Source: Platanthera guangdongensis
Lineage: Eukaryota > Streptophyta > Magnoliopsida > Asparagales > Orchidaceae
Assembly (NCBI GenBank): GCA_039583875.1
Contig: CM077151.1
Coordinates: 27,604,390 to 27,668,389 of the forward strand
DNA length: 64,000 nucleotides
Direction of reading: 5' to 3'
Positions 46,567 to 58,529 of the stretch are shown in pieces (position 1 is the stretch's first letter; each line of letters starts with the position of its first letter). The translations under genes and the position numbers were made by a program. The notes under the pieces are model-generated. The model made no database searches and had not been told where the DNA came from. It saw nothing but the letters and a program-made list of their open reading frames with translations.

Positions 46567-47898
46567 GCCGCATTCCGCCGATGGATCATCAAGTATTTCA
46601 TCGGAGTATGACCGTACGATACCTTGTTTCTTCGAGCTCTGCATAATTTTACCCTTTGTAAGATATTTTGCCAGAAATATCATATTTATTTATGGATTTA
46701 TTTGTTTTGTTATCTCTTAAGATGATTCCTGTTTTGTTCCCTCAGACTGTTTTTGGGTTTTTACTCAAAATTGGCAGCTGTTATCTTGTTATATTTTATT
46801 TTTCCAAAATTTATATTCAATATTTTTATGTTGATTAATCTTACCACTTTTATACTTGATTCTGTGGAAACCACAATTTTAATTTCATTACCGTTTCTGC
46901 TCGATGGCTTTTGATGTGATTACTCAACGCATCCTCATCGATCGTTCGAGCCTGTTAAGGATTTCATGTAAGATGTTGCATCTGAATTTAGCCCTTTGCG
47001 ACGGGGAACAACTATAGAGCTTCGGAAAGCAGCGGAAAACATAAACCCTAGCCTAATTGGAAACTACAGAGTTTTGCATTATGGTGATTTTTGGGGTATC
47101 CCTTGGAGGAGCTGATGTGGCCCGGGAAGGTCGGCGGCGTGGACAAAATCCTTCATAGGTAGGCAAAGATAGAAATAAAACAAGTATTACTTTCTATTTT
47201 ACTCTATTCAAGTATATTTCTATTTTACTCTATTCAAGTATTACTCTCTATTCAAGTATTTGATGTGTATCAGCTTACAATCTCCCCACCTTCACCTGTC
47301 CATTATTATGTTGATTTTTTTTAAAAGAATTGGTGGTAGTCATGCTCGTCATGTCAAATGCGTATTCGTGATAGCTGAGTTTTTATCTAAGATCGCCGGA
47401 GCAGAAAATGTGACGTCAAAAGGACGTCTGTTTGTAATTACCACGTTCATGACCGTCACTGCCTGAGCCCTGCTTAAAAATTGGGCTGAGTATATGGACT
47501 GATTTGTAGATCTTGATGTGTAGGAATGATAGAAGACTTATTCTGCCAACAAGATCATGTTTTGTAAATTATAATTTTACCCCTCTTCATCCTCAATCAT
47601 TCTCATCCATCTTGTTGTAGTTAGCGTGCTTTTTTTAGATATTAGGCTTTATAATTCTTTGCACTACTACTCTTAGGGTTCATTTGGCATGGTGGTGGTG
47701 GTGGTCATGAATGCGGTGGTTATAAATCGAGTTCGTGAACATATGACCCCACCTAAGGAACTTCATCCACTTTACGTTCTAAATTTGTTTTTTTTTTTGC
47801 GGAGGTCACATCTGCTGCATGTCAAATGCATATTTTATGACGGTGCGTTTTTTCTCCAAACTCATAAGAGCAAGAACATCATCCCAAACAAACCTTTA
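46567..47898. other. RPS6 3' flank
   Basis: Contains the RPS6 3' UTR (no single poly(A) signal chosen) and AT-rich DNA. GTGGTGGTGGTGG at about 47690 heads a segment that resembles one arm of the following MITE. Confidence 0.5.
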
Positions 47899-48089
47899 GG
47901 CTCCGTTCGGCATGGTGGTGGTGGTGGTGGTGGTTATGAACATGAGGATTAAATTGTCATTCGTTAATGCTCACCTAAGAAATTTCATTCATTTTTATGT
48001 TCAAGAGGATGATGTTTGTTAGGTGATCTTTAACGAATGACGGTTTAACCCATATGTTCACGATCACCACCACCGTGTCAAACGGAGCC
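47899..48089. mobile_element. Tourist-like MITE with GTG-rich ends
   Basis: Terminal repeats GGCTCCGTTCGGCATGGTGGTGG and, inverted, GGCTCCGTTTGACACGGTGGTGG. Flanking TTA and TTG are near-identical 3-bp sites. The inside is AT-rich and non-coding. Confidence 0.7.
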
Positions 48090-48409
48090 TTGATCACAAT
48101 TTGATTGTCATCGATATGAATGTCATCTTCTCCACAACAGATGAAGAAACTCGTACATCTACCAACTGTTTTTCTCTTAGAATTTTATGTGTCCTTCGAA
48201 AAATATATACTGTGGCTCTATGGGAGAATATATGCTAATAAAGGAAGTAAAAAATAGATGAAATATATAAAAAAGAAGTTAGCAAGGATAAATGTTTAGG
48301 GCTTCTTCATGACATTGGTATTTGAGAGTTGAATTTGAAATTATGAAAATCAATATTTGTTGCGGTCAATTCAACCCTCTTGGTGCAGCAGACTAAACTA
48401 AACTGCCTT

Positions 48410-49080
48410 AACTCGTGGAGCGGTTGAGCACACACAGCCACAGAATAAATAGAAGCACACAAGACAATTTTAACGTGGAAAATCCCTCAAATGGGTAGAA
48501 AATCACGTGGCGATGACCGCCTTAGCATGTGGTTGTTTACAGATTGTGCGGAGTATTGAGGGCAACAGATCGCTTCTCGTTACAACAGTGAGATGAGAGA
48601 TTGAGAGTGCTCGGTGGGCGACATACCGCCTCACATGAAGCTGGAACTTCTCTATGCTCTGATGGCGCGTTTTTGGATGCTGCTTGGCGAACTTCGCGGC
48701 GGTGCGCACAGAGATGCGGGGGCGATGACTTGAGTGTTGCTGCACACGTAGGGGACTTTGCAGAATGTCATGCAAAACATCTTTTTTTTGGGAGTGTCAT
48801 GGACTAATACGGATTTCCGGGCGGCCCGGCTGGTGGAGGAGGCTCGACGACTCGTAGGAGATTTCGGCAAAGCTTCGGCCCCAGGAAGAAGACTGAGAGA
48901 GGAAAAGTTAGAAATGAAAGGGGTCCTGTGACCTTTTTATAGGCTCCAGGAGGTGGTTACAGTGGATATGCGGCTATCCGCACACCGTAACCTCCTAAGA
49001 TTTTTAATTGTAGACCACACTTAATATAGTTTTCGACAGATATTATGCGTATAATATTTATTAAATGCAATCCGATTTTT
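48410..49080 (-). mobile_element. Possible minus-strand LTR-like segment
   Basis: Read on the minus strand there is a promoter-like CCTATAAAAAGG near 48935 and, downstream, TTTCCACGTTAAAATTGTC, a context common at the ends of plant Copia LTRs. No paired LTR or primer site was found. Confidence 0.35.
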
Positions 49081-49283
49081 AATGAATGATACCCCCCCTC
49101 CCTCCCACTAATCATGGCAGTTAGTGGATGGTTATCCATGAAATGGATGGCGACAATCGTGGCAGAATGATCAGACGACAGAGAAAGCCTGCTGCGAAAG
49201 AGTGGTCCTCTCACCGGCTGTCAGTCGCCGACGAGGGGAGAGGAGCTGTGGCTGGCGGGACAGCCCGTCGTGGCGGGAGCGGA

Positions 49284-49630
49284 GGGGGGGGGGGGGGGGG
49301 GCGACACGGCCGATCCTTATGGATGGCGCCCCACGACCGCACGAGGCAGCCGCAGGGTGGGGTGGCCGGGTGCGGCCACCCCGTGTGGGCGTCGTCCCGC
49401 GGTTGCGTGAGGCGACCGCAGGGTGGGGCGGCTGGGCACAAACGCCCCTTGCGGGCGGTTCCCCGCAGCCGCGTGAGGCGCTCGTGGAAGAGGGGTGTGG
49501 CTGGGCGCGGCCGCCCCTTGCGGGCGGCGCCCCGCGACCGCGGGAGGCTGCCACGGGGGGGGCGGTCGGGCTCGACCGCTCCTTGTAAGCGGAACCCCGC
49601 GGTTGCGGGGAGGGGCAGTTGCGGCTCGAC
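49284..49630. repeat. GC-rich ~66-bp minisatellite after a poly-G run
   Basis: After a G run of about 17 (49284-49301), units with GCGTGAGGCGACCGCAGGG or variants recur at about 49341, 49405, 49471 and 49541. The open frames on both strands are Arg/Gly/Pro-rich and follow the period, so I do not call a gene. Confidence 0.8.
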
Positions 49631-49875
49631 TCCAGCGTGGCCGGTCGGTCACGGGCCGTCCAACCCCGTTAATGGTGGTGCCGACAGCCAATCGCGGTGG
49701 TGGATCAGACGGTTTACGCAGATCGCGTGTGGCGATCACACGTATGACTGTCAAACCCATGATCCTTCCAAGTTAATGGGGATCATGGGGAGTAGGCTAT
49801 ATGCACCCCAATATTCTATAAATTTTATGACGACCTCATCAATACTATTGCTCAGATGAACGGGTTTGGGGCGTG

Positions 49876-50154
49876 CAACGTCCTCCCTAGCCCACGGCTC
49901 GAAAGGACGACCGTTGACATCCCCAGCACCACACTCGAAAGGGCTCAACTTCAAATAATCTGCAGACCAAACACCCCAACCCCTCTCCATCCACAGGCAG
50001 GTTGTTGGAGGCCGCAACCTCCCTTCGATGGGAAGTGATCCAGTTAAGCGCCCTACGGGGAATTCTCAGGAGGTCACCCATCCTGGAACTACTCCCATAT
50101 GAGCACGCTTAACTATAAAGTTTTTTCGCTTCTCATCACCAATTGAGTTGTATT
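49876..50154 (-). mobile_element. Solo 5S-derived arm (fifth copy)
   Basis: Single minus-oriented arm of the family seen at 1203-2286. It has a degraded TGCAACGTCC end, CCCCAACCCCTCTCCATCCACAG, then the 5S part at 50046-50120 (AGTTAAGCGTGCTCAT and GGATGGGTGACCTCCTGAG on the minus strand), then CTCATCACCAATTGAG. It ends exactly where the Tat pol sequence begins. Confidence 0.75.
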
Positions 50155-50159
50155 GCGGG

Positions 50160-51068
50160 GGAATCAAAAGTTCGAATGGTCGAAATAGTGCGTGGAAGCT
50201 TTCCAAGCCTTAAAGAGTCTGCTCACCCAGGGCCCACTCCTTCAAGGACCTAAGGAGTGGGAGGATCTGGCTTTGTACCTCGGAGTAGGAGCAGATGCCG
50301 TAAGTTCCGTCCTGGTCTGGGATGAGGGTAAAAAACATCTTCCCATCTATTATGTCAGCGGGGTCCTAAAAAGGCAGAGCTCCGATACTCGATCCTGAAA
50401 AAGTTGGCATTTGCCTTGGTTCTCTCAGTCAGGAAGCTTGTGCCATATTTTCAACCGCATTCGATCAAAGTGGTGACCGACCACCATCTTTGCAGGATCT
50501 TTGAAGGGGTAGAGGACTCAGGAAGGTTGGCTAAGTGGTCCGTGAAGCTAAGCGAGTTTGATATCTCTTTCATACCCCGACTATCAATTAAGACGCAAGA
50601 GGTTGCTGATTTCTTTGCCAATTATGTTGTCAAAGTGGAAGGCGAAAGATCCTCGCAACATTTCACTTGGAAGGTGCTGGTTGACAGAGCCTCAGGGAAA
50701 CATTCTTCGGGAGACGAGGTGGTATTGGTAAGCACTCAGGGGACTCTGATAGAGCAGGCCGTGACACTACATTTCCCTGTCACTAACAACCCGACGGAGT
50801 ATGAGGTCATGATAGCCGGGCTACGTCTGGCCAAAGAGTTGGGTATACTGGATGTGGAGGTGTTTACGGACTCAATGGTGGTGGCATAACAGGTCAAGGG
50901 AAAATTCGAGGCGAGGGAGTCCACTCTCATGAAGTACTTGACCAAGGTAAAGAGGCTCATCGGAGGTTGCGGGACCCTGGCAGATTTGTTTCGCCCATCT
51001 ATCGAGGAGGGTGAGTTGATGGAGGTAGACCAACGCTCCTCATGGGTGGATCCCTTCATACTTTTTTG
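50160..51068 (+). pseudogene. Tat RNase H and second (archaeal-type) RNase H
   Basis: First RNase H: CVEAFQALKSLLTQGPL, YVSGVLKRQS, LVPYFQPHSIKVVTDHH. The second RNase H reads VLVDRASGKHSSG, TNNPTEYEVMIAGLRLAKEL and VFTDSMVVA, with D, E and D where the catalytic residues belong. A second RNase H is diagnostic of the Tat clade. Stops occur near 50180, 50397 and 50887. Confidence 0.82.
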
Positions 51069-52146
51069 ACCACAGGTAAACTTTCGGAGGAGGTCCAGGA
51101 CAAAAAATGTTTCAGGCATAAGTTAGCGTACTATCTGATGCATGAAAGAGGATTGTACCGGAAGACCCTTTTGGGGCTCCTGGCACGGTGCATGGTGGAG
51201 GAGGAAGTTCCGAAGATCTTGGAGGAAGTTCATTCCGTCGAATGCGACTCTCACTTAGGAAGCAGGACCTTGGAGTCGAGAGTGGTCCGACAAGGGTATT
51301 TCTGGCCGACCCTGAGCAAGGACGTGACAGAGTTCGCAAGGAGATGTCAGAAGTGTCAGTTGTTTGCTCCACTCCAACTCTTACCGACCCAAAGACTTAG
51401 GAACATCACGACTCCCTGAACCTTCGCCATTTGGGGGATGGACTTGGTAGGACCTTTCCCTCAGGCAAGTGGGCAAAGAAGGTTCCTCGTGGTCATGATC
51501 GATTACTTCTCGAAGTGCCTGGAATTCAATACACTAGCCTAGGTGACCTCCCAAGTAGTCTGTAACTTCATATGTGGGGAGATCATCTGCCGACATGGAC
51601 TCCCTCAAGCCATAGTCACTGATAATGAGCCACAATTTGCTATTGAAGAGTTTATCAGCTTCTGCACCCGGTTGGGAATAGACCTCTTGTGTGCGTCCGT
51701 CCACCACCCTAGGAGCAACGAATAGGTGGAGGCAAACAAGATAATTGTGAACTTGCTAAAGAAGAAGGTGAAGAACCTGAAGGGGAACTGGGTAGAACAG
51801 CTTCCCTCGGTCCCGCGGGCCTTGAGGACTACCCCCAACACAGTCATATGAGAGACCCCTTTCAAGCTTTCTCACGGCTGCGAGGTCGTTCTACCGGTGG
51901 AATTTGAGGTCAAGTCACCACAGGTAGTACATGCCGGGGAAGGAGGTGGGGAATGGAGGAAAGAGAACGAAGGTGAGCTACAACTCTCACTGGACCTAGT
52001 AGAGGAACTCCGCGATGTGACCGTTGTTAGGCAAGAGGAGGTCAAGCGACAGATAGGCCAGTACTTCGACAAGCATGTCAGAATCATGCAGTTCGCAGAA
52101 TGGGATCTAGTGCTAAAGAAAGTGTTGCAGCAGGGAGATCAGTAGT
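51069..52146 (+). pseudogene. Tat integrase
   Basis: Zinc-binding H-H-C-C: HSVECDSHLG and CQKCQLFA. Catalytic core: WGMDLVGPFP (D), TDNEPQF (D) and VEANK (E). Stops at 51417, 51540, 51723 and 51848 inactivate it. The C-terminal region ends VLKKVLQQGDQ with a stop near 52143. Confidence 0.85.
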
Positions 52147-52377
52147 AGGAAAGCTCAATCTGAATTAGGAGGGCCCTACATTGTTGAGGAAGCACTGAAG
52201 TCGGGAGAGCACCGCTTCTAGAATGTGGAAGGGGAGTTCGTAAGTCACACCTGAAGTTGTGATGATTTGAAACATTTCTATCCCTGAACTTTTGTAAAAA
52301 AAACTGAAAGTCTTTGCGTAGTGAATGTCTTTTTTCAAAGTGTCTTTTACTGTAGAGCAAGGTATGCGACTTAGGAA

Positions 52378-53100
52378 AGTTTAGCCTCGAGAAGATCTCG
52401 CTGACCAGACTCCCATTAGTTGACAGGGTTGGAAGTCACTCGGTGGTAAATTGAAGTTCAGCCTCGAGAAGATCCCGCTGACCAGGCTCCCACTAGCAGT
52501 CAGGGCCGAAAGTCACTCGGCTGTAGATGGCTAAAATAAGAGCCCCAAAAATATCCCGCTGACCAGAATACCACTAGTTGGCAGGGCCGGAAGTCACTCG
52601 GTGGCAGATTGATAAAATGATAGCCCCGAGAAAATCCCGCTGACTAGGCTCTCACTAGCTGACAGGACCAAAAGTCACTTGGTGGCAAATGGTTGAAGTG
52701 AGAGCCTCGAGAAGATCCCACTGACCAAACTCCCACTAGCCGGTAGGGCCGGAATTCACTTGTTGGCAGATGGCTTAATGATAGCCCCGAGAAGATCCTG
52801 CTAACCAGTCTCCCACTAGCTGGTAGGCCCGGAAGTCACTCGATGGCAGATGGTTGAAATGAGAGCCCCGAGCAGATCCCGCTGACCAGACTCCCACTAA
52901 CTGACAGAGTCGAAAGTCACTCGGTTGCAGATGGTTGAATTGATAGCCCCGAGAAGATCCCGCTGACCAGGTTCCTACTAGATGGTAGGGTCAAAAGTCA
53001 TTCAGTGGCAGATGATAGTAGTGATAGCCCTGAGCAGACCCACTGACTAGACTCTCACTAGCTGGCAGGCCCGAAGGCTCACCTAGGGTCGAAAGTCATT
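52378..53100 (+). repeat. Tandem array 3, ~80-bp unit, about 9 copies
   Basis: Units contain GAGAAGATCCCGCTGACC, CCAGGCTCCCACTAGC and AAGTCACTCGG. It occupies the same place (3' of integrase) and has the same core as arrays 1 and 4, but it is much more diverged between units. Confidence 0.9.
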
Positions 53101-53252
53101 CGGTTGGCCTTCTCGCTCCACATCACCATCGGCTCGCCGACGCAATCCCTCACATTCCAACCAAGACCATAATTGCGGTGCGTGTTAGGAGGCTCCTCTT
53201 TGCGAGCCTCAGGCTCCGTCCCGACAGGAGATTCAGGAAGATCTCCCTCACC

Positions 53253-54738
53253 CTACTCCTCCTGCGGGTCCCTCAGGACTTGTTTGCCTTTGGACACCGC
53301 CATCTTTTTTAGTTTCCTCCCCGACGGCAGGTTGCGAGGCAAGTCGGGGTCGGCGGGGCAATTCGCTTCCTGCGGCTGGAGGGAGCAGGTGTCTCCGACT
53401 CTTCTGCACGCCGTCGTGGCTGCCCTCTCCGGGCGAGTGGGTCGATGTCCAACCTGACATCCGCAAAGGGCGGGTGCTCCGGGATCAATCTCTCCCATGC
53501 AGAAAATTACTCAGCATTATCGAAAGAACATTCATCACCAGCGAGATTGGAACGAATGTAGGAGGCGTACCTTCGCCCGGGAGAACTGGAGGGAGCAGGT
53601 CAAGGCCTCTTCTCAGGAAGACGACCTTGAAGTCCTGGTGGATGAAGAATTGGTGGGGGTTGGCGTCATCACCCGATACTGCTGGCGCTCAGTAAGTCTC
53701 CTCACTCCCTTGAATGAGCGAGTAAGGAATGCTTCCGAGGTCCCCTTTTAGGAAGACAAATTTTGTAACCCAATGGTAATTTTTGTTGGCGGTCTCGCGC
53801 ACCTTGAACTGCGAGCCGATGAAGAAGGCGACACCATCGTTGGTAGCCCGTTTGATGAATAGCTTCCGAAAGACAGTGAGGTTGAACTCAATTCGCTCAT
53901 TATGGAGGAATCTCGCGAAGGACACCAACATGGCGATCGTGTTGGGGTTGAGTTGCGCTGGGACGGCCCCGAAGTACTTCAGGACTTGACAAACCTCCGG
54001 CCAGAGGGGAAGTTGCTGCAAAGTAACACTGATGAGTTGGGCGGCAAAAATGAAACAAAAAGAGGGATATGTTACCGAGGGTTCTCGCGGGACTATCGGT
54101 GGTGTTCCGAGGAAGTGCGCCCGTGAGAAGGGGGTTGCCCTGAATCTGTGGGAGACTCGCGCCACCACGGGATGTGGCATCCTAGTCAGATGGAATCACG
54201 TCGGCTCGTCCTTCTTTAGAATGGTCACCCTTCAAGCATACCCAAGATGGTCATTTCAGAGCCGTCTGTTTCACACAACATGAAAGAATGGGGTTTTTAG
54301 GACCTGTATTGAGGAGGGGTGTGCGAGCCCAGGGCCTGGCGTGGAATGAGGAATACTGAGAGGGGGCTCGCTGGTCGCCAAGTCCAGCTTAGCCTTTTTA
54401 GCGGACTTGCGCTTCAGCAGCTTGCTGGGGGATCGGTGAGCGATCAAGGGCTTGAGTTCAACAATATTATATGGGTGTAGCTCCCTCACCTTGACGAGAT
54501 GATCTTGGAATTCCTTAGAGAGAGGCATGACATGATAAAGATTGGGAAAAGGAGAGGGGAAGGTAGTGGTATTCCCTACTCCCCCTAGGTTGACATGTAT
54601 ATATAACATATTGTGGAGCCTACCATTAGATTCCCTCAGGATTAACCACCACTCGTCGAACACCTGAGGTTGAACGTTTCTTTCCGAGCTTGGGACAATC
54701 TCGTAAATAGCGGGGATTGTGTACAACCCCGTGTTCAC
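53253..54738 (-). pseudogene. Antisense ORF of the Tat element with gypsy-type 'Transposase_28' domain
   Basis: On the minus strand, two segments (54271-54738 and 53689-54180) form a broken reading frame that begins at the LTR edge (GLYTIPAIYEIVPSSERN). The second segment carries LPLWPEVCQVLKYFG, PAQLNPNTIAMLV, FRKLFIKR and WVTKFVFLKGDL, the pattern of the 'putative gypsy type transposon' domain (PF04195). Antisense extra ORFs between integrase and the 3' LTR are known in some Tat elements; their function is unknown. The matching start is also seen on the minus strand at 16549-16612. Confidence 0.65.
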
Positions 54739-55131
54739 CGAGTTGGTCTGTCAGGGGAAGACCTACTCAAATGAGACAGCTTTAGGACTAAGCGAGCCTG
54801 ATGGGCGAGTGGGAACGGAAGGCCCCAGCTCGCGGAAGATCAAGTCGTCAGTGGTATGATGGGGGGGGGGAGTAGGAAACCTAGGCTTACACTCGCCCTA
54901 GGACCAAACTAGGAGAAAGATGAGTGGGGTAAAAAGTATTGCACTCACCCTCGATCCTAGTCGAGGCGGCGAGTGCTGGCCTCTTCCGGGCACTCGCCTC
55001 CCTGATTGAGTGGTGGCAGCAGGAACCACTCGCCCAATAGTGGATTTACCAAAATGTCCCCGCTGAACTGCTAATAGTCCCTCCAAACATGGAGTTTGAC
55101 TGCTGGCAAACCCGTTTGGGTTGCGTATAAC

Positions 55132-56526
55132 TATACAACCCCGTATTCGCAGGTTTCCGGTTTTAAGCTTTTGGAATGGTTTGAGCTCTTGGTGGCCAAT
55201 TTTTGTCCAGCCCTTGGAAAATACTAGTAGGGGGAGGAAATATCTACCTCCCCCCAGTGGCCCTTTTTTGGGGGCGGGTGCTGCAAGTTGGCTGGCACCT
55301 GCCCCGACCTGGTAAGAGCGAGGTGGGAGCAGCGGGACCGGCCGGGAGGCCGGGGTCTCGCCGCTGCCCCTCCTGTTCCGCGGCTTGGCGGGGCGAGACC
55401 GGCCAGGAGGCCGGGGTCTTGCCCCTGCCCCCCAGCCCCGCGGTCCGGCGGGGCGAGGCGGGGCGAGACCGGCGGGAGGCCGGGTTCTCTCCCTGCCCCC
55501 GCGGACTGGCGGAGGCGAGGCAGGGCGAGACCGGCGGGAGGCCGGGTTCTCGCCCTGCCCCAGCGGCCTGGCGAGGCGAGGCGGGGCGAGACCGGCAGGC
55601 GGCCATGTTCTCGCCCTGCCCCCGCGGCCTGGCGGGGCGAGGCGGGGCGGACCGGCGAGGCCGGGTTCTCGCCCTGCCCCCGCGGCCTGGCGAGGCGAGG
55701 CAGGGCGAGACCAGCGGGAGGCCGGGTTCTCGCCCTGCCCCCGCGGCCCTGGGCGAGGCGAGGCGAGACCGACAGAAGGTCGGGTTCTGCCCCCGCGGCC
55801 TGGCGAGGCGAGGCGGGGCGAGACCGGCGGGAGGCCGGTTCTCGCCCTGCCCCCGCGGCCTGACGAGGCGAGGCGGGGCGAGACCGGCGGGAGGCCGGGT
55901 TCTCGCCCTGCCCCCGCGGCCTGACGGGGCGAGGCGGGGCGGGGTGAGACCGACGGAAAGGTCGGGTTCTCGCCCTGCCCCCGCGGCCTGGCGGGGCTAG
56001 GCGGGGCGAGGCGGGGCGAGACCGGCGGGAGGCCGGGGTCTCGCCCCTGCCCCCTGCTCCCCAGCCTGTCTCGGGTGTCCGGGAAGGTGGGGGGTATGGC
56101 TTCTCCCGCCCTTGGACCTCTTTGGGCCTTGTCGTTACCGTTTTACCCTCGGGGTGGAATTACCTCTTTACCCCCCGATGTGGCTGTTTTCTATTGGCCC
56201 GAGACATATTTGGCGTAGGGGTATTGTAGACATTTTGGTCCATGGGATTTGGAAAACTATAAAAAGACCCTTAGGGGTGCCTTGGAGAGCATCACTTCTT
56301 CACTCTCTCTTCATCCTTCAAGGCACCCTAGCTCAAGCATTGACTAGGGAGGGAGAGATCTCAAAGGTCTTCCGGGTGTGAGGTGGGACCTCCACGCTAG
56401 AGCCGAGGGTCTGTTCCTAGTTTCCCATGTCTTTGGTCCGTGACGTTCCCCCGAGTGTAGTAGGTGTGAGGTCACCTCTCTTTTGGGACCCCGAACTCCA
56501 CAGAGACCAAGTTTTTGGTTTCAACA
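55132..56526 (+). repeat. Tat 5' LTR with expanded GC-rich hairpin array
   Basis: 1,395 bp. 55330-56050 is about 13 units of ~57 bp, each with GCGAGACCGGC followed by GCCGGGTTCTCGC, which can pair as a hairpin. TATA-like CTATAAAAAG is at about 56258. Long arginine/proline-rich open frames here are array artefacts. Confidence 0.88.
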
Positions 56527-56583
56527 CTTTTGGTGCGGTGAGCGTGGAGAGTGACCAACAAAGAAGATCTTGGGAGAGTGACA

Positions 56584-57995
56584 TGACTGGAGGTCATAGA
56601 GGTAGTGATGATCTCGGCGAGCTCCCCAGCCCAGGACCCTTTGTAGGGAAACAAAAGTTCATGGCCTCCATCCAGGGCATCATAGAGATGCTGCGAAGCA
56701 TTGCTCCTCAGGGAGGTAGCTCCACCCCAACCCCCCAGGAGCTAGCTCCCCCCCTCTCGACGAGTAGACTCCCCGGGGGTCTAGGCGAGATGACCCCAGC
56801 AGGGGGAGAAGGAAGTGCACCAGGAAGAAGGCCAGGGAAGGAGAGGATGGGAGATGGGGTCGAGCGAGGCCTCACCGGCTGGACGTTGTTCTCCAGCCAG
56901 GCGAGTGCCAGCCTTCCAGGCGAGCAGGTCGCACGAGTGGAGGTGGCGAGACCACCCCTTAGGGGGTCACCCTTCAGCGAGCTGATCATCTCAGCTCCCG
57001 TTCCCGAGGGGTTCAGAGAGCCAGACTTGGCTTACTATACCGGGAAGGATGACCCCGTCCAACATCTACAGTGGTTTGAGGATGTCGTCTCCATCAAGCC
57101 GATGACAGATGCCTTCAAGTGTCGCCTCTTTGCAATCACGTTGAAGGAGAAGACAAGGGTTTGGTTTCATCAACTCCCTCCTAGGTCGATCTATGGCTTC
57201 GAGGACCTGAGCCGGAGCTTTCAGCTTCGCTTCTCCACCTCCAAGAAGAGGAAGAGGAGTACTGAGTCCATCTTCCTGATAAAGCAGGGGGCCGAGGAGT
57301 CGCTGGCCCGTTACGTTGACAGGTTTCAAGAGGAGATCCTGGAGGTCCAGGAGATGCCAGAGTATGCCCTCCAGATGACATTCACGATGAGGTTGCGCGA
57401 GGGGTTCTTCAAAATGAGCCTGACTCGAAAGGCCCCCCTTTCCTTTGAGAAGCTGATGGAAAGGGCAGCCGAGGAGATAACCATGAAGGCGGCTAACCCG
57501 GCATTTGTCAAGAAGTTGGCAAAGCTAACAGAGATGGAGTCAAAGGAGCAAGGTGGCTCGAGACCTCAGGAAGGAAGAAGGAGAGAGGAGCGGAGGGCTC
57601 AGGAGGGCCCAGAACCAGGTTGGAGGCAGCAGAGAGGACCCGTTCAGGGTCCAGGAAGAGGTTACGTCCAAGATGGGGGGAACTTCCATGGGGGCCAAGG
57701 GAGGTTCAACTTCCACAGGCAAGCCCCAAGACAGCTCTTACCCCCGCCGCAGCAAGCCTTGGCGATAGGAGGAGGAAGAGGTAGCAGGAGAGAATGCCCG
57801 ACCCGCCGAAGGAGGGGAGGAGCGCTACCGTACTGTGACTTCCACCAGGTAGAGGGGCACGCCACAGCTACCTGCCCCGAGTTCCTGGAAGTGAGGGGGG
57901 CGAGAGGCCCTGCCCAGCCGCAGCCGCTGGTGCGGGTTAAGGAGGTTCTACCTAGAGATGGGGGGATGACGTGTGTGGGGACCGGGTCGATGTAG
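56584..57995 (+). CDS. gag: Tat gag, intact
   Basis: 470 codons from MTGGHRGSDDLGELP to the stop TAG at 57993. The gag core FREPDLAYYTGKDDPVQHLQ, FKCRLFAITLKEKTRVWFHQ and EESLARYVDRFQEEILEV is uninterrupted. A coiled Glu/Lys-rich stretch, a Gly/Arg/Gln-rich region and the zinc motif YCDFHQVEGHATATC (C-x2-H-x4-H-x4-C) follow. The same frame is open upstream to 56427, inside the LTR and across the primer site, but the ATG at 56584 matches the other copy. It would form virus-like particles in the cytoplasm if expressed. Confidence 0.85.
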
Positions 57996-58516
57996 GGCCC
58001 CGTGGTGGTATAACTGTGATCCATGGTGGAGTAGGGATTGAAGCCACTCGGATGGCGAGCCTTCATGTGATGTACCGACGGAGCGTCGCCTCGACGTCCC
58101 AGACCCCACCTCAGGAGGAGAAGATCACCTTCTCGGTGAAGGACCTGCCGGATCATGAGGATTCGTTTTGCGATGCACTGATCATCCAGACGGCCATCGA
58201 AGGCTACACCGTCTCCAGGATCTTGGTTGACAACGAAAACTCCGTCAACGTCGTTTTCAAGAAGGCGTTTGACGAGATGAAGGTAGAGCCAAGGAGGTGT
58301 TGGCCTCGGACGGACCCTGTTCGAATTTTCAGGGGAGAGGAAGGAGGTAGAGGGTGGAGTAGGACTCTAAGTAAAGTTGGGATGGGCTTCAAGGAACTGC
58401 CGTTCGTCATTGTTGAAGCTCCAAGCAGAAACCTGGTCTCTCGTGGAGTTCGTCCCTCGGGGAAGGCTTTCCGGTGTTCCATGTTCCTCACACCTACTAG
58501 TTCACTCGAGATCTAG
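57996..58516 (+). pseudogene. Tat protease, damaged
   Basis: In the -1 frame relative to gag, as in the other copy. ITFSVKDLPDHEDS and DALIIQTAIEGYTVSRILVDN are followed by E where G is needed (D-N-E). A frameshift near 58295 garbles the flap and C-terminus. Confidence 0.8.
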
Positions 58517-58529
58517 GAAGTCACGGACC

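Noticed and set aside
49128..49859. 243-codon Arg/Gly-rich open frame
   Set aside because: Built from a 66-bp GC-rich minisatellite and a poly-G run; opposite-strand frames are equally open.
53173..53457. Plus-strand gene after array 3
   Set aside because: No recognisable domain; the minus strand carries the antisense Tat ORF region, which explains the composition.
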